Shown here: positions 20,303 to 28,720 of the stretch, in pieces
How positions within the stretch are numbered: the first letter of the stretch is position 1
Layout of the letters: each line of letters starts with the position of its first letter
Assembly: GCA_964058805.1 (NCBI GenBank)
Contig: CAXKVV010000236.1
Span: forward strand, 1 to 28,720
Reading direction: 5' to 3'
Length of the DNA stretch: 28,720 nucleotides
DNA from: Schoenoplectus triqueter
Taxonomy: Eukaryota; Streptophyta; Magnoliopsida; Poales; Cyperaceae
Notes under the pieces: generated by a model
Databases searched by the model: none
Seen by the model: the letters and a program-made list of their open reading frames with translations, nothing else
What the model was told of the DNA's origin: nothing
Position numbers and translations under genes: made by a program

Positions 20303-20572
20303 TAAAATTTCAATTTAAATAGCTTAAAAGATTTTTCATATCATAATCTTATAGATTATTAAATTTTATCATGTTTGGAGTTTTTTACTATACTTAATGA
20401 TATTTAAAAGTTAATTGTGAAAATAATTAAAAATAATATCAATTTTTGTATGCCAAGTATTGTCATATTTTAAAAATTATTAATTATAATAAAGTAACTC
20501 CAAACATGATAAAAATTGATAATATAGATTATGATATGAATTTTTTTTGAAGTTATTTAAATTAAAATTTCA
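20303..20572. mobile_element. Long-hairpin MITE, ~110-bp inverted arms
   Basis: Left-arm blocks AATTTAAATAGCTT, TCATATCATAATCT and TTTATCATGTTTGGAGTT recur reverse-complemented, in mirror order, up to 20572. The loop is short (about 20420-20455). No coding frame and no confirmed target duplication. Confidence 0.72.
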
Positions 20573-21113
20573 GACACAAAATTTTAAAATTTTATATATT
20601 TAATTTTATCAATGTTAGAACTTTCTGACCGTCAGTCCTAACAGGTTGTGGAATTTGATCCGTGTTGATACTAGGTAAGGTTTCCACTGTACATGTTAGA
20701 TATGATATGATTCATATGAATAATAAAGCAGAACTGTAAACTTAGCACTAACAGTAACTCGTTCTGTTTTAGAAGGAGGTCGATTTTAAATTATGCAAAA
20801 AATAATTGAAAATAATGAATTTTCGCGGGGAGTCACACTAGGTCTCATTAGTCTTCACCAAATTTCCGGCTAAACAAGAAAAAAAAAGGCTTTTATTTTA
20901 CCAATTTTTCCGGCGGCAGACCTGAACAGCTGCACCAGTCTCCAACTCTCCATACACAATTTAATGCTTTAATTTGATCCGTGTTGATGCATTTCTTGAT
21001 TTGTTTTATCGCTCTGTGCTAGTGTTCTGGAATTTTTTCGTCCTCTCTAATTAAACATACGAAATAGATTAATTTCTTTCACACATATATTTATACAAAA
21101 ATTAGTATATTCT
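20573..21113. other. Intergenic with an 18-bp direct repeat
   Basis: No gene. AATTTGATCCGTGTTGAT occurs identically at 20652-20669 and 20971-20988, bracketing 301 bp. The bracketed piece includes a G/C-richer patch (TTTCCGGCGGCAGACC near 20907). Confidence 0.5.
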
Positions 21114-21500
21114 CCATGTGTTACTATGATGGTGCCTTTTAAAATATAAAAAAAATATATCCTCATATAAAAATAAAAATAAAATTAAAGATAATTAATA
21201 ATTAATATAAATTTCAATCATGAATACATAATTAATATAAAATAAATGTAAAATTGAGAGAAAAATTAATATTTATAATTTAAGAAAAATTAAAATTCAT
21301 AATCGATGACAATCTAAGAAAAAAAGAAAACAGAGTAGAACAATTGTACTCCTAAATTATGCAGCATTTCGTGTAATAATCAAAATTGAGAGAAAATTAT
21401 AACTTCAACACAAATGATCATAAAGATAATAATATTATTTGACGAATAACTCAATCTGATGACTGATATTAGCTCTTAAAATTCAATAAAAAAATGGATT
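21114..21500. repeat. Dispersed repeat, inverted partner of 15345-15735
   Basis: Reverse-complemented, it reproduces the order of landmarks in 15345-15735, from TTGAATTTTAAGAGCTAATA to CACCATCATAGTAACACATGG. Substitutions and small gaps indicate age. Family unknown. Confidence 0.82.
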
Positions 21501-22842
21501 ATTGCAGAATCAGCACACTTACGTGGTTATTAAGGAGTAGAGAAAATAGAGATAGAGATATTATGTAAATTTATTTCAGAAGAAATATCAATTAAAAGTA
21601 TGAACTTAATGAACTTTTTATCTATGGTTTAAATAATACATTACATCAGCACTTTAAAATTTAATCGATCACTAATTAATTTATTTGAAAAATTAACCGT
21701 CCCACTGTCAAGCACACTTGATAAAGTGATTAAATAAAATTGTACAAAATCTGATAATTAATGTTTAATTGGAGAGAAGACTTTTTGTAGTATTTTATAT
21801 AAAATTTTAGTTATTAACTTATTATGATGGTCCAACAAATATGATCTTCAATATATTCAGTAATTTTAAAGTCAATAGGTAGTATACCTTTTCTAAATAG
21901 CAATTATTGCATAACCGCGGTGACTCTTTAAAAAATATTATTGTGCTATAGTGAAAACTTATCCTACTATCATGTTTTTTTTTGTTTTAAATATTATATT
22001 TTATATTTCTATTAATTTCACATTACCTAAAGTTTCACAGAAAAATAGCCAAGACAAAATTGATCAAGGATTTATAATATTAATATTGAATTATTATAAA
22101 CTCCAAATTATTATTCAAAATATCACTAATATTATAAAATAATTAATCTTTTATTCAAAATAATTTAAAAGATATAAATTATATTATTTTCTTCATAAAA
22201 AGATCCACAGTATTAGAAATTAAGAAATATTTAGTCATTGAAGCTGTAAAAACTAAATTTTGACAGAAGTAATGAATTAGGCCGAATAACACGTTATTTT
22301 GCCACTACATGCTATACTCTATTGCAGTCCACTACTATTTCTGTAGCTGACATGACTTAATTAGTATAATTTTATCCCATTGCATGCTTAGCATTTAAAG
22401 TTGAGAAAACACTATAGCAATGTTATGAGGCACTATTTAGAACATTGGTACCTTTCAACACATTTAAATAGGTGCACGATTATAAAACTATTTATATTTT
22501 TTAATAAAATTCAACAACCTATATTTTTAATAAGTATTTTAGTTTTGAATTAAAACAATTCAAACGAACCCAAATCCAATTCTTTCCATACTATATAACA
22601 GATATGACGTATATATCAGTACATGACAAAAAAAATGAATTGTGGCTCGACATATTATTTGTGAGAATAATAGATTAATCACCCTGATTCGTCTCTATAA
22701 TTAATTAAATTAATTAAGTTGATGTCCAGTCCGACATTAATTGCACTTGAACAAATTTTCTTTCAGAGTTGCAGTTGGTTTCTTGTAAAACACTTTGTCC
22801 AGTACACGTGTCAGACTTGACAGAGATCCGAGTCCAGGGATT
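21501..22842. other. Intergenic, nothing recognised
   Basis: Very A/T-rich. The open frame at 21951-22142 is low-complexity (I/N/F/K) and has no domain. A TTAATTAAATTAATTAA tract lies near 22700. Confidence 0.45.
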
Positions 22843-23063
22843 AAATCCCACATGCTTAGTTAGGCTAAGTAGGTTGCTGGTAGAAGTACAACAGACTTAC
22901 TTAATGATGGAATTGTCTTAGTTACTGGTAATGGTAGAACTGTCTTAGTCACTGGTAGAATATTCTTAGTTTTTATTAACATTATGGAATAGTATGTAAG
23001 ACTTTGCTTAATTAATTAATTAATGCCTAAGGATTTTTCCTCAAAAAAAAATCCCACATGCTT
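22843..23063 (+). mobile_element. 5'-truncated LINE tail with 15-bp target duplication
   Basis: AAATCCCACATGCTT at 22843-22857 recurs at 23049-23063. The ~190-bp insert between ends AATGCCTAAGGATTTTTCCT then TCAAAAAAAA, a typical poly-A 3' end of a plant L1-type LINE. The first A residues of the duplication merge with the tail, so it may be 13-15 bp. The insert also holds repeats of TGTCTTAGTYACTGGTA at 22915-22962, likely from the LINE 3' UTR. No coding sequence remains. Confidence 0.72.
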
Positions 23064-23220
23064 CGAATTCACATCCTTAAAGTACTCTATGGATAAAATG
23101 CTCAGATTTAAGTGGGTTCTGTAAAACTAAAGGTAAAAATTGAGTTCAAATAATTCATAGTATAAATCCGACTGTAGTAAATTTGAACAGTTGCTCTATC
23201 ATAAAATACTCTAAAAGATA

Positions 23221-24553
23221 CTCATTGATGTGTATTCTGTTAAGCTAATAAATATTCTAATTTATACTCAATTTCAGCCGCAAGCGCACGGCCTAGTTAA
23301 GTAGTAGTTGGGGTGTTGAACCACAAGGACAAGAGTGAATTACCGATTCTCACAAGTTTCACTAATCTAGACAATGGAAAAAGAGTTTTGTATTAAACTA
23401 AGAGTACATAAATCTAACAACAACGACTGAAAAATTTATCAAATAGAGGATTCTAGGGCTTTCAGCTCCACTCTCACTCGTTTGATCAATTCACTCCATT
23501 TGATCTTTTAATATGTTATAGTGTTTGTCGGGAATTCAATCTTAGATTTTAGTACCAAATTTCTAAGTTTGAGATTGGCTTTCATCTTCTGAGTCTGAGA
23601 TTTGAAAAAAATCGGGTTTCACAATTAGATTTTGTACTTCGCCTTTCGGTACCTCACACAATTTCTAGGGTTTCCTCGGTTTTCCCTTAGATAATAAGTT
23701 TCACGATTAAGTACTTGGCCTATGACCTAAATCACTATTTTGGATCAGAAGATTCAGTTATATCTTTCGGTTTTCATTTTTACTTCTAAGGTAACATGTA
23801 GTTGATTAAAACTAAGCATTCAATTTAAACAAAATAACAATCATAAACAACAAGAACTAAAAGATCAACACACGAGTAAAATTAAACCATCCGAGTTATC
23901 GAGTTTACACCTAGACCCCTAGAAGGGTGTCTAGCCACAAATCATGTCAAAGATTGCACGAGGATTTATGTTTAAACAACAGCACAACATGAGAAAATAG
24001 TAAAGAAAAAAGTACACCAAGAAGATCTATGATTTCTCGTCCGATTCTTGAATTCTCCTTCAAATCTCTCTCCAATGACGTTATTCCCCTTCTTTCTTGC
24101 TTGGGATATGTTCTCCAGTCAGTTGAGAGATGTCTGAGACGAAAGTGTGTTAGAATCTCTTAATTCCAATGAGAAAATCGCTTTAAAACTGTAAGTTCGC
24201 GTTTCCAACCTCGAAAATTACGGTCCGACATTTTAAAATGTCGGTCCGCAATTTTTGTACTTTCTTAACAGAGCAAACTAGAGAGAAAATCTTATTATTG
24301 CGGTCCGTAATTTTTGTCAAGAAGTGTTTTCACTTGATTTCTTCGTGTAGGTTTGATCCATCTCGTTCCAAACATCATTTCTCATATTGACATCCTTATT
24401 TACATTCCATAACCTGGAAAACAATAAGAAATGCAGCAGTATCTCAAACTCGACATAAAAACTGAATAAATTCTTAACAATTAACATAAAATGCATGATT
24501 TTTGAAATAAAATCTAAATTAAATATAATATATAATTGAGACTTATCACTGAT
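23221..24553 (-). mobile_element. Solo LTR (1323 bp) with 5-bp target duplication
   Basis: The element 23226-24548 begins TGATG and ends TTATCA, so its ends are TGAT...ATCA. The flanking pentamers are CTCAT (23221-23225) and CTGAT (24549-24553). The uninterrupted tandem copy reads CTCATCTACAT at the same place, confirming the insertion point and the duplication. No gag or pol frame is present. On the minus strand the LTR starts TGATAAGTCTCAATT and ends AGAATACACATCA. A lone LTR from recombination is most likely; a compact non-coding retroelement is the alternative. The superfamily is not assignable without the internal region. Confidence 0.75.
24221..24310. repeat. Perfect 20-bp palindrome and GGTCCG repeats within the LTR
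   Basis: CCGACATTTTAAAATGTCGG at 24225-24244 is a perfect palindrome. GGTCCG occurs at 24222, 24243 and 24302, the last two followed by (C/T)(A/G)CAA- or TAA-TTTTTGT-like sequence. It may be an LTR regulatory hairpin. Confidence 0.7.
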
Positions 24554-25106
24554 CTACATATTTCTGTCCCTCCAATTATTCCCTGAAATTGGTGTTGACA
24601 TCTTCTCTTGAAATTAAATTGAAATTGAATTAGGAGTTTGTAAAACTGAATCAAAATCTCAAAATAAATATTTTTTTTTTCAGATTTTGCAATATGATGG
24701 ATAAAATAAAGGAGGAAAAGGAACGAATGCCTAAGGGTTTTTCCTAAAAAAAAAATCTCACATACTTTTGAATTCACATTCTTAAAGTACTCAGATTTAA
24801 GTGGGTTCCTTAAAACTAAAGTTAAAAATTAAGTTCGAACAATCCATAGTATAAATCTGACTGTAGTGAATTTGAATAGTTGCTCTATCATAAAATACTT
24901 TAAAAGATGCTCATCTACATGTTTCTATCCCTCCGATTATTCCCTAAAATTGGTGTTGGCATCTCCTCTTGAAATTAAATTGAAATTGAATTAGGAGTTT
25001 GTAAAACTGAATCAAAATCTCGAAATGATTTTTATTTTTCAGATTTTGCAATATGAATGGATGATATTTGCAATATGATGGATAAAATAAAGGAGGAAAG
25101 GAACGA

Positions 25107-25816
25107 AAATACTATACATTAGTCCAACAAATAAGCTGGGATGCAAGAATCTAGAATAACACAAAGTGTGCATTTCCTTTGAGCCTTCTTAGATTTGTAA
25201 AAAGGGAAGAATAAGATAAAAGAGTTCACATAAAATACAAAAGTGGATAAAAATCTCGTACCTTTTCCTTGTGTTATTTAGTGGAATGTAGTTTCTTCCA
25301 TTAGATTAACAAAAAAGAAATTTCATAAATTTAACAACGTACCTCAAATTTCTTTTGTTTACTTTTTTTTTTTGGAAATTTATTCGAGGACATTACATTT
25401 CGTAGACGTTGCATTACATCGAAATATTGCCATTGGGAAATTTCAGGGATCAACATTCATCTCAAAACACAAAACGCTAAACCAATCCTATACTATATAT
25501 ATACCAATATACAAAAATATTGCACAAAACATGAGTTATTATTTATATTGCACAAAACAATGATACACATATATCATCAATATCAATTTTATTATTTTAC
25601 TCAATTTATAGTAACAGCTTTATGATGAAACTTTTTTTTATAAACTTTACTATTCAACTTAAATGAGTTATTATTTAGATTATTGATATTCAAAGTGTAT
25701 AATAAAATATTACAAAATATGTTGTAACATAAAGTAGTTAACATGAATAATAATTCATTTAATTGAAATAATAAAGTCGGTATTGAAAGTGATATCCGCC
25801 AAACATTTTAATATAG
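25107..25816. other. Intergenic, nothing recognised
   Basis: A/T-rich. The open frame at 25372-25563 has no recognisable domain. No repeat boundaries found. Confidence 0.45.
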
Positions 25817-26165
25817 AGAGGAGATCGGTTGACAATGGATTATTTTGACAACCTTGACAATGGACCTCTAAATAAATACAAAAAAATTAAAAAAAATTAA
25901 AAAAGTTTATAAATATGTTCTAAAATTTCATGTAATTTCATTATCGTTTGATAGTTCATCAAATGCTGTTGCAAATTATATGAAAATTTGATGGTCTTTG
26001 ATGGACTACCAAACGATAATGAAATTGCATAAAATTTGAATGACCATCAATCCATAGATAGAAAAACACATCTATAAACATTTTACCATTTTTAAGATTT
26101 TTTTTGTATTTATTTCCATTGTCAAATTTATCAAAATAACCCATTATGAACCGATCCTTCTCTTT
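25817..26165. mobile_element. Near-palindromic MITE, relative of 19526-19859
   Basis: The left end GATCGGTTGACAATGG and reverse-complemented right end GATCGGTTCATAATGG are inverted repeats. Internal blocks TTTCATTATCGTTTGATAGT and ACTACCAAACGATAATGAAA pair with each other. The core matches 19526-19859. A 61-residue minus-strand frame inside it is accidental. Confidence 0.72.
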
Positions 26166-26742
26166 ACTATATATACAAAAGCGTACCTCAATTTGTTGAT
26201 GTAGAAAGAGGCGATGAGACTTGCACCACCTTTTCTTTTACAAATAAGAAAACAGAAAATGGAGTATGAATAAATATGTCCATTTGGTTTATTTTGGATA
26301 AATTTATAATCACATAGATTATTTCATATTAAATACATAAATTTTAAAATTTATGCATAATAATGTCTTGATAAATCTACAATCTGTTTTGAATATACTG
26401 TAAAAATACTAAAAATTGCATTTTTTTTTTCATTTTTGAATACTTGTTGTTGAGCCACACTTTTCACTTTTATATCAAGCCAATGATAACTTTTTTCTCT
26501 ATATATTTATTGACAACTTTGTCCCCATAGAACTATTGAAAATCATTAATTCCCGGAAAGTTAAGCCACATTTAATATCTTATATAAGTAGATATTACAA
26601 CTTTATGTCATTTCATTATATTTGTTTTCTCGAAAACGTAAAGAAAAAAATTCGCCTTTTTATAGGTGCTTCAATGCAAAAATGAGCATCTTATGATCTT
26701 ATCGCTAGAGGCATTCTGAGGTCGGATGTTATGGAATCGGCG
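26166..26742. other. Intergenic, nothing recognised
   Basis: A/T-rich spacer between two MITEs with no supportable feature. Confidence 0.45.
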
Positions 26743-26918
26743 AGCTGTCGCAGTGGCGGAACCAGAAACGATCGATAGGGGGTGCCCTGTTCAAATAAAT
26801 AGAATATTTGAGTCAAAAGAAATTTTATTTTTTACCATACGATATTTATTTTTTAGTGAACTGAGGGGGTGTCCGGGCGCTAGCTGGCGTCTATCTTGGA
26901 TCTGCCGCTGAGCTGTCG
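26743..26918. mobile_element. hAT-type MITE with 8-bp target duplication AGCTGTCG
   Basis: The element is 26751-26910 (160 bp). AGCTGTCG is perfect at 26743-26750 and 26911-26918. The left end is CAGTGGCGGAACCAG and the reverse-complemented right end CAGCGGCAGATCCAAG. The core TTTTTTACCATACGATAT matches the copy at 4711-4845. The intact duplication suggests a fairly recent insertion compared with that copy. Confidence 0.92.
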
Positions 26919-26979
26919 AATGTATCGTACCATGCACGAATCCCCCATGATTAGTTCGATCTCCTTATTAAAATATAAT

Positions 26980-27419
26980 TAATAGGATTGGTGTCGGTCA
27001 TGGGCTCATCGCACTAACGCATAGCTTGTTTGAGGAAGTTACTAAAAGCAAGGAGTGATATTAGGCGACTTTGGTTAGTTGCAACTTTTTGGCACATCTC
27101 GTCATTGTTTTTTCAAAGTGGTTAACTCATTAACGGATAGATATCAATACGAAATATTGCTGCTTTTCAGGCTACGCTTGACCGATCAGCATGCTAACGG
27201 GTCGGGTTCCATACAGATCCGAGTTCTCACAAGTACTTTTTTACCCGCTCTAGCGGGATTTGCTCACCTGCCTCTCCAAACTGCCAGTCTTTTGTAGAAT
27301 GAATTTATATCCTTCGGAGTACTATACGTGTAAAGTAACTACTTAAGCATTTGTAACTTTACAATTGTAACCTCCTATTTTAATAAATATGGCTAAGGGC
27401 CTTGTTCGTTCAAAAAAAA
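26980..27419 (+). mobile_element. 3' fragment of an L1-type LINE (degenerate)
   Basis: The 3' end reads TTTTAATAAATATGGCTAAG, then GGCCTTGTTCGTTC and a poly-A tract at 27412-27418, the usual look of a plant LINE tail with a near poly-A signal. Upstream, the frame at 27079-27297 gives TSRHCFFKVVNSLTDRYQYE and LPALAGFAHLPL. These loosely resemble the last part of a LINE RNase H region (H-x-F-R-E-x-N-x-x-A-D) and its C-terminal tail. Stops upstream show it is dead. The 5' limit is a guess and no target duplication was found. A processed pseudogene is the alternative. Confidence 0.45.
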
Positions 27420-28720
27420 GTAACTGATTAAGCTGTCAGTTTCATAAATTTTAAAAATACTGTTATGACTTCTCTGTTCATAGTTCAAAATTAATGATTA
27501 TTATGAATTCAAAAATTATTATACACGTATACAATATTATAGAGGAACTGACTTATATCATTATCATTTGTGTTACACAATGTTGGTCAACTAAGAGGAT
27601 TTAATTTATTATCCAACATATATCAAATCTTAAATAAAAGAACTCTATACAACCATATTGCGATGAGAAAATTTCGGTCCGCCATATATAGAGATATCAA
27701 TAGAGACTAATCCATAAATAATCCGGGAGACTTCACTAATTTGGGGCTATCATTCATTTCTTTTTCTTTTTCTGTGGCCTAAGGATTAGAAAATATTTTA
27801 CACCGCCAAAAATTTCGTTTTAATTAAATCTCATTTCTCTGAAGGAGCACCAGTGAATAAGGGCATTGTCCTCAAAATTCATGTCGGCTTCTCAAGTATT
27901 AGGTCTAACGGGCTTATAAAAGAGTCAAGTAAGGATCAGGTTTAACCAGTGAATAAGGACTTTTAGAGGGTCGGATTCAAATGATTTGATTTTTAAGGAG
28001 TGAGTCCGATCTTTGAGAAGACTGATCCTTATCAAGTCTTTTGGACTCTAAGGACTGAATAAGAGTCGACGGGTAAGGGTCTGATATATATTTTTTTTTT
28101 ATAATTATATATTTTTAATGATAATTTATATTTGTATAAAAATATTAAATTATATTTTTTTATTTTGGCATTTTATTTTAATTTTTTCTATTTTTAAAGT
28201 TATTATAATTAATATATAATATAAAAAATTAAAGAAAGAGTCTAGGAAGGGCCGGTTAAGAGGCGTAAAAGGCTGGGTTAGAACGATCTACTTTTTAAAA
28301 ATCAAGCCCGATTTTTATCATTAGAAATGGTCGGATCGAACTTATGAGAATCAAGTAAGAATCATTTTTTTTAAAGAGCTTGCTGGTCGGGTTTAAAGGC
28401 TGAACCCTTATAAATTATGCCTATCCTTACCGGAGTTTTAAAGTCATGCCTTCTTCTCTTTCAATGTATATTAGCATTTTTAGTGGTGGAGTAAATTTGG
28501 ATACATTAAATAGGCATGCTCCAGATTCTCAAATAATTAAATAGTTAGATATAAAAGATTCAATTATTTAATTAAATCCAGATATTTATATAATTTTCAG
28601 CTATATTTTTAATTTTTTCGAGCCAAAAAAATTATTTTACACTTATTTTCGAAAATCAAACCTAGACCCTGAACTGAACTTGCCTCTAGATAAATGGCCC
28701 CTGAGCGCTTCATCAAGGTA
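27420..28720. other. Right flank; repeat-like segment ~27850-28440
   Basis: No gene. Two similar-looking patches (27880-28090 and 28240-28440) contain GGGTCGG/GGTCGGGTTTAAAGG, AAGTAAGGATC/AAGTAAGAATC and ATCAAGTCTT motifs around an almost pure A/T middle (28085-28230). This layout suggests a non-autonomous element, but clean ends are not visible. 28441-28720 holds nothing that I recognise. Confidence 0.35.

Larger units (their letters stand above)
23022..25106. repeat. ~380-bp tandem duplication, first copy interrupted by an LTR
   Basis: Unit copy 1 is 23022-23225 plus 24549-24725; copy 2 is 24726-25106. Both start AATGCCTAAGG, pass through AAGTACTC..CAGATTTAAGTGGGTTC and GTTGCTCTATCATAAAATAC, and end AAAATAAAGGAGGAAA-GGAACGA. 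Copy 2 lacks about 14 bases present in copy 1 (near 23087-23101) and has a small extra piece near its end. The start lies inside the LINE tail. Confidence 0.85.

Overview
This is a gene-poor, strongly AT-rich stretch of a plant nuclear genome, almost certainly a eudicot. The evidence is plant-only gene families, GT-AG introns in A/T-rich sequence, and a dense population of small plant-type transposable elements. I see no bacterial or organellar organisation, and none of the longer open frames apart from the two genes below resembles a known protein.

Two genes are well supported, both on the minus strand. At the left edge (1-463) are the first two coding exons of a receptor-like cytoplasmic kinase whose N-terminus is a universal-stress-protein (USP) domain; the kinase part lies outside the window. 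At 10652-11125 is a complete, intronless GLUTAMINE DUMPER (GDU) gene with one membrane span and the VIMAG motif, preceded by a TATA box. A weak third candidate is a possible signal-peptide first exon at 14564-14694 (+). The two good genes are about 10 kb apart and nothing suggests they act together.

Most of the rest is a layered record of non-autonomous transposons. There are hAT-type MITEs with 8-bp target duplications (1399-1986, 4711-4845, 17510-17963, 26751-26910), Tourist/PIF-Harbinger-like MITEs with 3-bp TAA/TTA targets (8505-8822, 10241-10376, 16494-16772), a short Helitron (18161-18630, minus), a tRNA-type SINE (about 7619-7767), and LINE tails (22858-23050, about 26980-27419). Several long foldback elements are also present: 2666-3588, 6194-7360, 15761-16197 with a relative at 19965-20300, 19526-19859 with a relative at 25817-26165, and 20303-20572. 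A pair of ~390-bp inverted copies frames 15.3-21.5 kb.

The most informative locus is 22843-25106. A LINE tail inserted first, a tandem duplication then started inside that tail, and finally a 1323-bp LTR (TGATG...TTATCA) landed in one copy, leaving the other copy as a natural empty site. I find no CRISPR array, tRNA gene, rRNA gene or coherent new multi-gene system; the novelty here is in transposon structure and chronology.
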